64,000 nt of DNA from Pisolithus tinctorius (lineage: Eukaryota; Basidiomycota; Agaricomycetes; Boletales; Pisolithaceae). Below the pieces are notes generated by a model, which searched no databases, had not been told where the DNA came from, and saw only the letters and a list, made by a program, of their open reading frames with translations. This document shows positions 32,443 to 45,803 of the stretch, piece by piece (within the stretch, counting starts at the first letter, position 1; every line of letters starts with the position of its first letter). The stretch is from NCBI GenBank assembly GCA_024663395.1, contig JANFAH010000004.1:186001-250000 (forward strand). The letters run 5' to 3'. The position numbers were made by a program, and so were the translations under genes.

Positions 32443-33798
32443 ATGCCTACCCAAACTAGAAGCCAAGCAGCACAGGCACGTGCTACCACCAACCCAGATT
32501 CTGCCTCAGCAGTCGACTTGTGCCATGCTGCTGCCCTGGTGTCCTTAGGGACAGCCAGAAGGTCGCCTGGTGAAGTCAATAACTTCAGGGGCTTCTCAGC
32601 CCATAAATCCACTACCCCCATCCCTAATCAACCTCTTGCACCCACTAATGATCCAGATGATGAACCAGACCTGGACAAACCAGATGACTTCAATCACCCC
32701 AGTGATGATGGTCCTGGCAATGACAGGCCAGGAGATGACCCAGATAATGACGATGAAGAACCCCTCCCAGAGGATGATGTTGAGCCTGGTGTAACCATGC
32801 TTGATAACCTTGCCAAAGCCATTGAGCTCCTTGCATGTAATGCTCACACTGGCTCTGAGTCATCCTCCAGAACCAAGTTGCGTGAACCGGACACCTTCGA
32901 TGGGACAGACCCAAAGAAGCTGCCTGCATTTCTTATCCAGTGTGAACTTAACTTCTGGGACCAGCCCTGGGCCTTTTGAAGTGATCAAGCCAAGGTCACT
33001 TTCACGCAGTCATTCCTGAAAGGGATGGCTCTCAAGTGGTTCAAACTGGACCTACTTGGGACTGAAGACCTGGAGGACCGGCCCTACTGGATGGACTCCT
33101 GGAAGGAGTTCGTCATAGAACTTCAAACTACTTTTGGACCTCACGACCCGGTGGCTGACACTGAAAGCCAGCTAGACCACCTCCAGATGAAAGATAATCA
33201 CCAGGTCAACAAGTATGTGGTTGAGTTCAACCGGCTTGCCTCACAAGTCTGGGGATATGGTGATGGCACTCTGTGCCACTTCTTCTACACTGGTCTCCCT
33301 GACCACATCAAAGATGAGGTCTGCTGGGTTGGTAAACCAAGAACCCTGCACATGCTTCGACACCTAGCACAGGAGATTGACATGTGCTACTGGGAACACA
33401 AAGAGGAGGTTCAGTGGTCCAGTAAGCACCAGGGGTCATCCTCTGGTAGCAAGTCTACTCCCAACTCCAGCCACAATAATCAGCCTAAGCCCAGTCAAGA
33501 GAAATCTAAGACCAGCAACAACTCTGGTAACCAGCCCTCATCCAAACCCACCTCAACCAGTCAGACTGGCTCTAACACACCCAAGCCAGACTCAAACAAG
33601 CTGGGCAAGGACAGCAAGCTGACACCAGAGGAGCGCAAGCATCATAGAGACAATAACCTCTGTATGTTCTGTGGGGGAACTGGACATTTCACAGATAAGT
33701 GTCCCAAGAAAGCTGGCAAGGCCAAAGCTCACGCTGCAGCAACCTCTGAGGCAGCACTGGCCTCAACCTCGGGCTCTGCCCCCAAGGCAAAAAAATAG
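32443..33798 (+). pseudogene. Gag of element C (one CGA-to-TGA stop)
   Basis: Starts MPTQTRSQAAQARATT. An acidic region (about residues 65-125) precedes the retrotransposon gag core (TFDGTDPKKLPAFL, FLKGMALKWF, DHLQMKDNHQVNKYVVEFNRLA), a Ser/Thr/Asn-rich linker, and a CCHC knuckle (CMFCGGTGHFTDKC, about residues 407-420) with a basic tail. TGA at 32977-32979 lies in WAF-SDQAKVTF, where Arg (CGA) is expected. It ends with TAG directly after seven A residues. Would form the virus-like particle. Confidence 0.9.
33789..33795 (+). promoter_or_regulatory. Candidate -1 frameshift site (A AAA AAA) of element C
   Basis: Gag ends GCA AAA AAA TAG, and pol is open in the -1 frame through this point (ATA GGT AGC AGC). 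Seven consecutive A residues form the classical heptamer. Confidence 0.6.
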
Positions 33799-33915
33799 GT
33801 AGCAGCTCTCAGGACTCTGCACAGACTGAGAGCTGTGTTGACTCCAGCTGTACACCCACAGAGGCTCATCTCAATGTGTCCACTCTTTCTAATCCAAACT
33901 CATTAACCCCCCATG

Positions 33916-34650
33916 TGTCAAGTCTGGGCCTACTCCGACCAACTCTGATGCTATATAAGGTCTAGAGAAGGGTCCAGAAGCAAGTCCAACACAGAGGAAC
34001 AGAACTCCAACTAGCAGAGTGTTGGCAGGAACAAAGACCACTGAGACAATGGTGGAGCAGAATGAGGGCATCGGGTTTAGCTCGTGCGCTACCCCCTTGC
34101 ACGATCTCAGCCCTTGTATTTCAGAGGGAGAGTACAGATGGAGAGTCGGAGATAACTCCGACAGGCAGAAGTCAGAGGCAGAAGGAGTAGGAACTAAGTT
34201 GATATTCGTACTGAAGAACAGTGGAGTACAATACATGCTTTTTATACTGTTACAGAGGTACAGTAACCGGAATTGGAACTGACATACAGAGACTTGTAAA
34301 ATTTCAAGTAAAACTTCCTAGACGATGAATGAAGGGTAGACGGAGGACATATGAACGGGTAACATAGAACATCCAGAAAAGGAAACAGTCCAGATGCTGG
34401 ACCATGCAGTGCATGCACTGTGGAGTACCTGACTGTGCACTGTCAGGGAGAAGTCCAAAGGTAGTCACATGACCCCTCAGAGAATGGTCTGCTCAGTCCA
34501 GTAGGAGAGCAACACAGGTCCGACAGCAGTTGGAGTGGAGATGGCTCATAACCAACAGAAGTTGGGTGGAGTTGGTGTGGAGTGAGTGAATGACCGGTGG
34601 AAAAGGGTGTGGAGTTAGTGATGACACAGGATGAACACATGGTCATGACA
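33916..34650 (-). mobile_element. Solo LTR, family Y (copy Y1), between gag and protease of C
   Basis: 735 bp, TGTCAAGTC..CATGACA on +, target duplication CCATG (33911-33915, 34651-34655). Removing it restores the C frame (LTPHV-SIVSHN). Confidence 0.92.
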
Positions 34651-35887
34651 CCATGTCTCTATTGTCAGTCACAATTTACCCTGGTTTTGTACTCTAGTGG
34701 ACTCCGGTTCCACACATAGTTTCATAGATAAAGACTTTGTTAATCAACACTCTTTTGCCCCTTATCCCATGTCCCCTATCCAACTCTGGCTCTTTGATGG
34801 GTCATCAAGTTTTGTTATCACCCAAGCAGTAGACCCTTTGGTTCAGTTTGTGACCAGCAATGTCACCCCAGTAACCCTGTTTCTAGCCCCATTGGATTCT
34901 GAATGTAAGATAGTCCTTGGACATGACTGGCTCACCCATTACAATCTGTCAATTGATTGGGTATTGAGCAGTCTAACTTTCTGGACACCTACAGGAGGAA
35001 TGCCAACCCTGTCAACACCCCCTGCCACACCGGTCTTGACCAGTCTCCCCAAACCCAGTCTACCTGACCAACCCAACCCCAGCCCTGCACCATCTGTACC
35101 ATCTGTCAACTCACTGGTTCACACCCCCCTGAAAGCTCCCCCTATCACCCTGATCAATGCAGCTGCATATGTACATGCTTGCAAACTAGAGGGATCTACC
35201 CAATTCCAACTTCATCTATGCCCATTGGACCTGGTCCTGGCCTGGTCTACTTCCACTGGTCCTCCACCAGACCTGGCCAGTGTACCAAAGGACTACCATG
35301 ACTTTGCTGACATCTTTAGCAAAGCCAAGGCCTCTACTCTCCCCCCACACTGAGAGTATGACCTTAAGATCGAATTGGAAGAGGGTACTACACCACCCGT
35401 AGGAACCATCTACTCGCTATCCCTGGTCGAGCTACAAGCTCTCCAGGCCTTCATTGATGAAAACCTGACCACTGGTTTCATCCAGCCCACCTCTTCCCCC
35501 TATGCTGCACTGGTCCTCTTTGTAAAGAAGAAGGATGGCTCACTCTGGTTATGTGTTGACTTCCAGGGCCTTAACGAGCTCACCAAGAAAGACTGGTATC
35601 CCCTACCACTAATATCTGATCTACTCGACTCCCCTAGTTGCACCAAAATCTACACTAAGATTGACTTAAGGCATGCATACCACCTCATCTGGATTGCACC
35701 TGGGGATGAGTGGAAAACTGCCTTCAGAATGTGCTATGGGTCTTACGAGTGGTTGGTGATGCCTTTCAGTCTTACCAATGCCCCAGCCACCTTCCAGTGG
35801 TTCATCAATTCCATCTTTGTGGATATGCTAGATGTCTGCGTCATCGTCTACCTTGATGACATCTTAATCTACTCTGGAGATGAGTCA

Positions 35888-36566
35888 TGTCAAGTCCAGG
35901 CCTACTCTGACCAACTCCAATGCTATATAAGGTCTAGAGGAGGGTCCGGAAGCAAGTCCGACACATAGGAACAGAACTCCGACTAGCGGAGTGTTGGCAG
36001 GAACAAAGACCACTGAAGCAAGGGCAGAGTGGAGTGAGGGCATCGGGTTTAGCTCGTGTGCTACCCCCTTGCATGATCTCAGCCCTCATATTTCAGAGGG
36101 AGAGTACAAACAGAGAGTCAGAGATAACTCTGACAGGCAGAAGATGGAATCAGAGGGAGTAGGAACTAAGTTGATATTTGTACTGAAGAACGGCAGAGTA
36201 CAGTACATGCTTTTATACTGCTATGGAGGTACAGTAATTGGAATCGGAACTGACATACGGAGACTCATAAATTTTCAAGTAAAATTTCCTGGACGATGAA
36301 TGAAGGGTAGACGGACATATGAATGGGTAACACAGAACATCCAGAAAAGGAAACAGTCCAGGCGCTGGGCGATGCAGTGAGCATGCTGCAGAGTACCTGA
36401 CTGCGAAGGTAGTCACATGACCCCTCAGAGAACAGACCGCTCGGTCTGGTAGGAGAGCAACACAAGTCCGACAGCAGTCGGAGTGGAGATGGTTCGCAAC
36501 CAACAGAAGTTGGGTGGAGTTGGTACGGAGTGAGCAAAGACTTATGACAAACACACAGTTATGACA
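35888..36566 (-). mobile_element. Solo LTR, family Y (copy Y2), inside RT of C
   Basis: 679 bp, TGTCAAGTC..TATGACA on +, target duplication AGTCA (35883-35887, 36567-36571). It splits RT just after the YLDD box. Confidence 0.92.
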
Positions 36567-39128
36567 AGTCATCACACAAGCAGCACATCCAGGAGGTTCT
36601 TTGCTGGCTCTGGTTGCATGGCCTGTATGCCAAACTGGAGAAGTGCGAATTCCACTTGGACTCTGTGGAGTACTTGGGTTACCACTTGTCCCTGACTGGC
36701 CTTCCCATGTCCTCAGAAAAGGTCAAAGCCATCTGTGACTGGCCTGAGCCCCAGAAGGTAAAGGACATTCAGTCCTTCCTGGGCTTCGCCAACTTCTATC
36801 GCTGGTTCATTTTTAATTATTCAGACATAGTGGTACCTCTAACCCAGTTGACACACAAAGGTGCTCCCTGGAATTTTTCTGAGGAGTGCTGCCAGTCTTT
36901 CAACAAACTCAAGCAGGCCTTCACTTCTGCCCTGGTCCTAACTCACTTTTCCCTGGAAGCTCCTATTACTGTCAAGACTGATGCTTCTGATTACACCATA
37001 GCCAGTATTCTGTCCATCACCAGTGGTGATGGTCAAATCCAGCCAGTTGCATTTTATTCTCGTACCCTGACAGCCCCAGAGCTAAATTATGACACCCATG
37101 ATAAGGAATTACTCGCAATTTTCGAGGCATTCTGGACATGGTGGCATTACTTGGAAGGATCTGCAGTACCGGTTGACATTGTCACCGATCACAAGAACCT
37201 GGAGTACTTCTCCACCTCAAAGGTATTGACCCGGCACCAAGTGTGCTGGTCTGAGTTTCTGTTGCAATTCAATATGGTTATCCAGTTCAGACCTGGTAAA
37301 CTCAGTGCTAAGCCTGATGCCCTAACTAGACGATGGGACATCTACCCCAAAGAGGGAGATAGCAACTATGCCCAGGTCAACCCACAGAACCTCAGACCAG
37401 TCTTCATGCAGGAACAGCTAGCCACCTCCCTGTGCACCACCTACCTTGAATACCCAGTCCTATGTGCTGCTGCACTGGTGGATGTGGAGAAGTTGCATAA
37501 TGATATTCTCTCAGCCCTACCCTCAGATCTGGTTGCCCAAGTCCGGTTCTCAGACACATCAGATTCCTGGTGGTCAGTTGATGACACCGGCTTCCTCCGT
37601 CTAGATGGAAGAATCTATGTACTGGACTCTAATGACCTTTGCCTTCATGTCTTGAGGTTCAAATATGATCATCCTTTATCCAGCCACTTTGGCCAGAACA
37701 GAACTCTAGAGCTCATCCAGCGTGAATACACTTGGCCCAGCCTTAGGACATTTGTCAAGGACTATGTCTGGTCTTGTACTACCTGTGCCTGGGCCAAGGT
37801 ACCCTGCCACTGGCCTTATGGCCTACTGAAACAACTCCCAATTCCAGAGAAGCCATGGAATTCCATCTCAATGGATTTCATAGAACAACTCCTGGCCTCA
37901 ACCAGCTTTACCACCATCCTCGTCATGGTCGACCAGCTTTCGAAACAAGCCATCTTCATACCTACTTGCGACACCATCACAGCCCCTGAGCTTGCCAAGC
38001 TCTTCCTCATGCACGTGTTCTCTAAGCACAGTGTACCGGCCCATGTAACCTCAGACCAGGGATCAGAGTCCATGTCTCACTTCTTCCAGTCTCTAGGCAA
38101 AGCTCTAGACATGTGTCTACATTTCGCCTCTGGGTATCACCCAGAGGGGGATGGTCAGACAGAGCACACCAACCAGACCCTCAAACAGTATCTCTGGGTC
38201 TACTGCAACTATCAGCAGGACAACTGGGCCAAGTTACTACCACTAGCTGAGTTTGCTTACAACAATGCACCCAGTGCTATGACCGGAGTATCACCCTTCT
38301 TCGCTAATAAGGGTTACCACCCTAATATATCAGTCTTCCCTGAGCACGACCTCACATCTAACCAGGCTTGTGATTATGCAGTTGACTTAGATTCACTGCA
38401 CCAGTACCTATGTGAAGAAATGGCTCTCGCCCAGCAATGCTACCAAGGACCAGCAGATGCTAAGCGCATGCTGGCCCTGGACTTCAAATTGGGCGACAAT
38501 GTCTATGTAAAAGCCAAGTACTTCTGGTCGACCTGGCCCTCCAAGAAACTGAGTGAGAAGAACCTTGGGCCCTATCCCATAATAGCCCAGGCCAGCTCTC
38601 ACTTGTTCACCCTGTGTTTACCAGACTCTATGCATGCTGTACACCCGGTCTTCCATGTATCCCAGCTCGAACCAGCCATCCCAAATACCATACCCAACCA
38701 GACTCAACCTCCACCCCCACCAGTAGATGTTGACGGTGACTTAGAATTCGAAGTAGCAGAGATACTCGATTCAAAGGTTGACTGGCACAGAAAGTGTTGG
38801 TTGCAGTACCTGGTCTGGTGGACCAGTTATGAGGGAACTGACAAAGAAACTACCTGGGTACTAGCAACAGAGCCGGACAACACTTCAGAACTTGTCCAAG
38901 AGTATCATGACCAGTACCCAGACAAACCTGGTCCTTTCAAGAAATAACATGACCCAGTCTCAAGCTTTCTTTTTCCTTATCTGTTTCTCCTATCTCATAG
39001 TACTTACCATGTCTTGATTCCCTTTACTCTTCTTTTATTTGTTTTCTTTCACTACTTAGAACCAGAACCGGGATTTGGCATTCACAAGCATACAGAAAGG
39101 GAAAACACTACTCTATGTGCATGTGACC

Positions 39129-40683
39129 TCAGACTTGGGACCCAGTGGAACCGGCACCAGCCTGGTCACCTGACTCAGACCAGGACTGGCTTTCCTCTTC
39201 TTCCTCCCTCAGCCCATCCAGCTCTTCGTTGAGCCCCTTGGCATCCCAGTCATCCTCATTGGTGGTATCCCGGTCTGAAGGCATGTCTGGCACTAGAAAT
39301 TCAAAGTGTTCTTCGATGTACATTTCGTAGGACCGGGCAAACCGGTAGAAATTCCTCGAGACCTCCTGCTGGGCCACTGTCAGGCCAACCATGTTGTCAG
39401 CCACATGCTCCACCACTTTGATCAGACACTCCATCTGATCACTGGTGATAGGGCCAGCCCCAGTCTCTTCACCAGCCTTCTTCATTGATGGTCCCTTGCC
39501 CACATCTTCATCCTCATCACCTGCACCCTTGAGTACTTTGGCAGATGGCCACTGTAGGGAACGAGTTCAGGTTCCCTAGGGGAAGCTGCCTGGGTCAAGG
39601 GTTCAGGGGGTGGAGAGTTTTTCTTTTGTTTTGTTTTCCTTCTTTTGTTTTTGCATTGTACCACTGGACTTGGTGGCGAGCAGCCGCATTGCTGACTAAG
39701 CACGTGTGCTGTGTTTGTGCGAGTTCAGTTTACCATAAAAACCAGTACATGTCACAGGCCCTGAGTAGCAGGGTGATCTAGTCTCGCAGTTTGGTGAGTT
39801 TTCGAAGTTAGATTTATTACTTTGGGGAGTACCCAAAGGGCCAGGAGGACTGGCAAGAGCTATTGGACAGACAGAGTTAAGTTTTTCATTTGAGTTCGCA
39901 TTTTTTACATTTTTACTACACTTCTTTTTCTCGAAACAGGACCTCCCTTTTGGGTTGAGCACTAAACTTGCCCGTTACTGACTATTACTATTTCTAGGTA
40001 CTCCTTATTACCTATTCCTACACCACTTCAATCTTTTCTTCTTCTCCCTGGTGTGAGGGGAGGTCACGTTGGCCTTCCTCTTCCCCTTGTCCCCAGCCAG
40101 CCTGACACCTGAACCAGCCTCACCTTCAACCAGCCACCAGCAGTGCTCTTTGAGCTTGTTGCACTGGTTACATGCCAGGCACTTCTTCTTGCCATTGGTG
40201 TTGTGAAGGCAGGTGGTATTTGTCCAGGTGCAGTGAAGACAACTGGTAGAAATGTTGGTCAGAAAAAACACTGGTAGTAATCTTGACAACACTCACCAAG
40301 GATTCATCACCTCAACATTTGACCTGGCCCCAGTCAAACTACCCACTAAGGCATCTGCCCACTGGCTCACCTCTGCTTTTCTGGCTTCTTCAGCCTTGCA
40401 TGCAGCCTCTATTCTCTGTGCCTCAGCCTCTGCACCTCTCCTCTTTGAGCCAGGCCTGTTCTTGCCTCTCCCCCTCCAACCAGGCTTCCTCGGCCAGCTG
40501 GGCTTCTTCCTGTGCCTTCACTTTGCACCTCTTGCACTCAGCCAACTTGCCCCGGATGGCCTTGTCATCATTGTCACTGCCCACCTGCAGCTCTTCACTT
40601 GTTGCCTGGGTCAGGTTGGGCAGGAGTTTTTGATCATATGGCATTCTGGACCAGTGAATAGACATGTTGAAGTGAAGAACCAA
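39129..40683 (-). pseudogene. Antisense accessory gene of element C, Zn2Cys6-type, split by LTR Z1
   Basis: Opposite in strand to pol and located between the chromodomain end and the 3' LTR. The N-terminal coiled coil is rich in Glu/Ala/Arg (from MVLHFNMSIHWSRMPYDQ at 40683, with a one-base shift near 40430). An intron GTGAGT..CTACCAG (about 40296-40243) sits at the same place as in element D. The cluster CLHCTWTNTTC..CNQCNKLKEHC is spaced CX2CX6CX12CX2CX6C. A Lys/Arg-rich segment precedes solo LTR Z1 (39553-40022), and beyond it come a helical region (VVEHVADNMVGLTVAQ) and an acidic Ser/Glu tail ending GSTGSQV. Likely a DNA-binding regulator encoded by the element before decay. Confidence 0.72.
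39553..40022 (+). mobile_element. Solo LTR, family Z (copy Z1)
   Basis: 470 bp, TGTAGGGAACG..ATTCCTACA, target duplication CCAC (39549-39552, 40023-40026). Same length as Z2. Inserted after the Lys/Arg-rich segment of the accessory gene. Confidence 0.9.
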
Positions 40684-40783
40684 ACCTGGGGTGGACTGGT
40701 CTTAAGTCCACCAGCTTTCAAGGTCAGACACAAAATTTTTGATCTCAGCATTGTCCTCATTGGAGCCTCATGGGCTTGGCTCC

Positions 40784-40796
40784 AAGAGGGGGATAC
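40784..40796 (+). other. Polypurine tract of element C
   Basis: AAGAGGGGGATAC immediately before the 3' LTR; an identical tract precedes the LTR of element D at 29786. Marks second-strand priming in LTR retrotransposons. Confidence 0.7.
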
Positions 40797-42047
40797 TGTC
40801 ATGACCATGCCCAGACCACCCCAGACTGGCTCTACCCTGGTCTCGACCAGTCCCATCCAACCCTTTCCCTGGTCCTGGCCTTAACCCTTCAACCCAGAAA
40901 CATGTTAGCTCATGTGGCACTGCAAGGCAGTGCCCAGTCGAGTTGTCCCCTCAGTTAGTACCAGGCTGGTGTAACACCTGGCCCAGCCACATGTCCTGCC
41001 CCAGTTCCCGGTAATCCCTTGTTCATACTCTTTGCTTGATAAGATTCTTTGTAACACTACTTACCAATCTGTTTACCAATCATTGCTGTACCAGTGCAGA
41101 CCGGTCTCCAGTGCTACATTACACTTAGGTTACTTCTAGTATTTAAGCTGTGGGATATTCTGTTTAGCCTCAGTCTGAAATCAACCTAGTTCTCATCTTA
41201 ACCCAGTCTCCCTGATTCCCTGTCTTCTGCCTCTTGACCAGACTACAACCCACACAAGGGAATAGCACTGTGTCCTCAGTTGCTAAGTCCAATAGTCCAA
41301 ATCCCTCAGTACCTCATATTACCCTCTGACCCCCAACTGGTGTAAGGAATCTGCATTCCCTGGACACGTAAGCCCCTATCATTAACCATTCTGTGACTGC
41401 TGTTACGTCCGCTCCCCTCTCACATTCACCGTTGTTCATGTGCTACCTTCCCATGCCCTTGCTCCCTCTCGCACAATGTTATACCCATGGCCACTGTGCT
41501 CCGGTCGCTTCTTTTCCCTCAGACCCTTTGTTTTACCATGGTCTCTGTTCCTTTTTGTTAGTAGTATACCCTCAGTCTCTGTTCCAGCTTGTCCTGTCTT
41601 ATGTGTATGTGCTGTTGCACGGTTTTCCCTTACTCGTACTCTGTTTTACTTAGGTTCCAGGTTTGCCTGGACTATAAAGCCCTGTACTTAGGTACAGAAT
41701 GAGACCTTTTGGCACTCAGGAGGTCACCATGAGTTTCTTTCCCACTTTGTCTACACCGCACGTCTCACATTCCACCACACACGAACTATGTATACCGCTC
41801 ACACTGCTCACATCACCAGTACTATTCCACGGACCATGCCATGCACGTCACAAAACACTACCACTACAAAGCACTGGGTCTCACCTTCTAGTCTCAACAG
41901 TCCAGAATCCCTTGGGATGAACATTTTGTTCCCTTCATTTTTTATTGTTGTTATCTAAGCCATCTAGCTTGTATTATACAGCTACTTGGACTGTTCCTAC
42001 ACCAGACCCCAGACTGGCCTTGGACCAGTGAAGACCTGGACTTAACA
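40797..42047 (+). mobile_element. 3' LTR of element C (split by an A/B-type solo LTR)
   Basis: 40797-41340 plus 42006-42047, 586 bp after removing the insertion and its 4-bp duplication. It contains TATTTAAGC near 41140 as a possible TATA element. Confidence 0.9.
41341..42001 (+). mobile_element. Solo LTR of the A/B family
   Basis: 661 bp, TGTAAGGAATC..GTTCCTACA, similar to the 654-bp LTRs of copies A and B. Flanked by CTGG (41337-41340) and CCAG (42002-42005), which are both one CpG transition from CCGG, matching the 4-bp duplication seen for copy B. Confidence 0.88.
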
Positions 42048-42438
42048 AAGTCCTGCCCAGTCCTGTCCCCAGTCCACCTGTCCTGGTCTCTGTTGTCTTA
42101 GTCATATCTTACTAATACTTGTCTTACCAATCATCTTAGCAATCCTTGCAAGACCGGTGTTACCAGTCTCTGTACTATAGTTACTCCTAGTATATAAACT
42201 TGTAGATACTTAGCCTGTACCCCTCAGTCTGAAATCAACAAAGTTTACTCTGATAACCCCATCTCGGCCTCAGACTCAGACTGAGATCCATGCAAGGGAA
42301 TAGCACTGTATCCTCAGTCACTAAGTCCAAACAGTCCAACCATCTGTACCTTCGACCTCCCTCCTGATCCTGGCCCCTCAGCCTCATGCCCACCTTGGTC
42401 TCCAGTCCAGCCTCAACCTGGACATCCTGAACTTAACA

Positions 42439-45400
42439 AAGTCCTACACCACCCATCTGCAAAGCCTGTGCATTCAACTTCGCAAAACCATCTGCATGAT
42501 GCTGGTGATTTGGCCCAATAGCTGATAAGGTTGATCAGCAAACTTGCTTGCCATGAGGAAACCATGCATTCAACCCATCTGGTGCATGGCAGGCAAGCAC
42601 AGTGCATACAAAATCACTAGATAAATAAATCCATAAGGAATGTTTCTATGACACATAAGGGTTGCACTGAGGCAGGGGCATTCCTTCACTACTCAAAAGC
42701 AATGTGATCATTCAGACTCTGTTTGCCTGGTTGACATCATTCACAACTTTCTCCAGAACAGCTTGGGTTGCAATATCAGTTGGGGGTGGCTTTCATGGAC
42801 TTGGAACATCAAACTGCTTGTCTAATTCATGCAACTGGGACTTCCTGCCAAAAGTATAGTAGTGTCAGTTTAATAGCATAGACAGAATCAAATCCTTGGC
42901 CTAACTTGACAGTAAGTTGGAACTCAGAGTTCAGTCTTGCCAAATGTTCCTGCACTGTGAGTCATTCCTTGGCATACTGATGGAGTGCCTCATGAAGGAC
43001 ATCTTTAGGAGGATCTGTGTTGCAGCAACATCAGCTAGTCAGCCAGTGATATACTAGTGGGACAAACACCGCTTGACTCCATATCCATTGACACCCGTTT
43101 GATTGTGTGCCATCCAAGTCCAGTATTGAGCATGCACTGAACTTCACAGAGTTGGTGCAGTGCAGCACAAGGCCTTGCAGCAGTGTTCTCGCTTACATAA
43201 CATACATGCATCATCCAGCCTCCGAGTTGTACCCATGACCTGAACCTACACTCTTGCCTACTAATCTCTTATGAGGTCACAATATACCTTGCATCATGTC
43301 AATCAGCATACTGTATTCTGAGCTGTGTAGTACATAAGTAGGTGGTGAAAGATAACAATAAACAACACCAAATGAATGGTGTGTCAACATGTCAATGCAA
43401 AATTGAACCATGGACTTCTCGACTACCACACCCCCTCTGCAGATGTTTGCATGGCTGTCTGGAATGAAACACTGGCGAGACTGACCACATAATTGAAATT
43501 GACACAGATGTCACTTCACTCAGGCAGCATGGATACTCCCATGATATTCTGTCACACCATGATCCCTTTACATCTGACTAGCAGTTTGAAGGAACCTGGT
43601 TTCTCAAGTGTAAGAAGCTACAGATCTTGATCTCTCCAAGGCTGTTTTCACAACTCAGATAAGGAGTACACTCCCGGACAGAGGCTGCAATGAACTTGTA
43701 AGGAGTTTCGGTGCATTATCAAAATGCAATGGTGGTTAGTGACTCCAACCCACTGTATTGGTCAGAGTAATGAGAACTCCCTTGCATGTAAGTTTTTCCT
43801 GTGCAGACCATGTCTGGGCATTTGCCCTCTCCAGTAGTCAGATTTGGGTGGACTGCTGGTTTGGAAGCCCATGATGTGTGGTCATAGCCATGTAGTCAAC
43901 CCTCATATGCTCAGTTGATGCAACCTGTGGAGAGATTGGTTGCCCCAGAGTTGTCATCAGAGCTGCAATGAAGAGCTAGAAAACCACAGAATTCTCCAGC
44001 AGACTCCAATTGGTGTGAGTCTCATTTCTTTCAGTCCTGTACAATCAAAGTACCCTACCTGACATTGTGCCCCTCCAAAGCCCTGACGACCCCAATGCAG
44101 ACTGCTTGCAATGTTGCTGCACAGCCTTTCATCTCAAATGTACTTGAATGTGTCAAATGAAGGCCAATAATAGCATTGGTGTGTTTGTGGGGAAGAAAAT
44201 CAAATTTGTTTTTCCAGCTGATTCTGGAGAACAAAGCAAGCCCACTGCAAGGTCTCTTCAAATGCTTTTTACATTTGGAGTTTGTCTATGTTCCCATGGA
44301 CTGCACAGCCAGTGGCTCAGTAACATTGGTTCACCACACAGATTCACAGCAGCCACAAGCTGTGCTTGTGTGTACACATACCACATCGTCAAAATTGATA
44401 TTCTTGTTCCTTGTGCATGCCCCTTCAGCAGGCATCAAACTCCACCCACAGTATTCCTGTGGTTGATGCAACTCCAATGAAGTAACAAGACAATGCATCT
44501 GGCAAAATTCGAGGTACAATGAATGACCAGTAGGCATTCAAGAAACTTGACACATTCACCTTGAGTCCTGAGAATGTATAAACCCAGATGTGGTGCCTAC
44601 TGCTGCCCTAGTAATGCTGTCCCCAATCTAGTGTTGCATGCAGCCTGAATACCATGGGCAGGTCGCCACATGCCCTTCCTTTCTCATGCTGACATAGCTC
44701 CCACCAGTCACATCTTTCACCAAGTAGTCAATGTGAGGCCACTGTTGATGCAATGGTGAATGTTGTTACCTGCACTGCTGTCAAGTAAGAATTAACAGAC
44801 CTGACGTCTTGGCAGGTAACTACTACGTGATTCTTTGTGCCTCAATTTTACTACAGCAGAGTCTGCCACTTATCTCAAGTACATACAGCAAGATGAGCAA
44901 CTGAAAACTCAGTGCAAGCTACTCTCACTGCATATGACAAGGTCAGTTATCCCCTTGAATATCTCCAACACCATTCCCATCATGATGAGCCCTTTATTAA
45001 AGACACTCACAGTGGAAGAAGCCAGAACATTTGTACTACATGCAGCAGCTTGCATGACTGCTGTCAACTTTTTACTCAGGACAGTAAGCATTCCCATATA
45101 CTGTCTAGGATGCATCCAGGACCCTCCATGATTGCATAGTGCAGGAGATGTTCAAGGATATGGTGGGTGCTGGAGGAGTAACCATGTTGCAAGCCATGGC
45201 AAAGAATAAGATGGAGATGTATGTTGGTTACCCACTACTCATGTTTTGCATTCATTTCTCTTATCCACTGGTCTCTCACCCACCCAGAAAGAAACACATG
45301 AATCCAGAGGAAGCTATGGTTTTCAGTGACATCCAAGCATCCAGAAATGAAGGTGCGGTAGAATGAAAGTTTCCCATAGATCATTTCTCTTACCCATTGT

Positions 45401-45524
45401 GATGATCATTGAAGGGATATGGATGAAACATCTCAAAGCCAAAATTGAACTGCATGAGACTGTCATTGACTGCTGTCTGAAATCGTTAGCCATAAAACAA
45501 CTTGTCAAACCCATCGAACCCATC
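42439..45524. other. Decayed intergenic or ancient repeat sequence, no recognisable gene
   Basis: About 3 kb that is CpG-poor. Open frames such as 44148-44480, 44835-45131 and 45139-45366 overlap on both strands, have no motif I recognise, and end in frequent stops. The frames around 44910-45140 and 45360-45525 could be remnants of one old gene, cut at 45524 by LTR Y3. I cannot name it. Confidence 0.45.
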
Positions 45525-45803
45525 TGTCAAGTCTGGGCCTACTCCAACCAACTCCAATGCTAAACAAGGTCTAGAGAGTGGTCCAGAAGCAAGTCTGACA
45601 CAGGGAGGCAGAACTCCAACTAGCAGAGCGTTGGCAGGAACAAAGACCACTGAGACAAGGCAGAGCAGAGTGAGGGCATTGGGTTTAGCTCATGCACTAC
45701 CCCCTTGCATGATCTCAGCCCTTGTATTTCAGGGGGAGAGTACAGATGGAGAGTTGGAGATAACTCTGACAGGCAGAAGTCAGAGACAGGAGGAGTAGGA
45801 ACT

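Larger units (their letters stand above)
33796..38947 (+). pseudogene. pol: Pol of element C: protease, RT, RNase H, integrase, chromodomain
   Basis: Read with Y1 (33916-34650) and Y2 (35888-36566) removed, the frame is nearly complete. It has protease VDSGSTHSF (34697), RT with VYLDDILIYS (about 35845), RNase H (TDASDYTIA, DKELLAI, TDHKNLEYF), and the integrase finger plus core (SMDF, TSDQGSE, YHPEGDGQTEHTN). The C-terminal chromodomain starts near FEVAEILDSKVD and runs to about DNTSELVQEYHD, which places the element among chromoviruses. TGA at 35351-35353 fits CGA decay. In this family the chromodomain targets integration to silent chromatin. Non-functional because of the two LTR insertions and the stop. 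Confidence 0.92.
29924..42047 (+). mobile_element. Full-length chromodomain Ty3 element C (chromovirus), multiply interrupted
   Basis: The two LTRs, TGTCATGAC..CTTAACA, are each 586 bp once nested insertions are removed. Target duplication AAGTC is present at 29919-29923 and 42048-42052. The order is LTR, gag, protease, RT, RNase H, integrase with chromodomain, antisense accessory gene, PPT, LTR. Nested insertions are X1 (5' LTR), Y1 and Y2 (pol), Z1 (accessory gene) and an A/B-type solo LTR (3' LTR). The element is strongly CpG-depleted. Confidence 0.92.
29786..42438 (+). mobile_element. 3' LTR of element D, interrupted by element C
   Basis: The LTR is 29786-29923 plus 42053-42438 (about 524 bp), TGTCACAGC..ACTTAACA, directly after the polypurine tract AAGAGGGGGATAC. 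Element C (29924-42047) with its 5-bp target duplication lies inside. D and C LTRs are related, as are their accessory genes. No gag or pol of D is recognisable between 26723 and 27749. Confidence 0.75.

Noticed and set aside
44148..44480. Possible host gene in 42439-45524
   Set aside because: Overlapping short frames on both strands, many stops and no recognisable motif.
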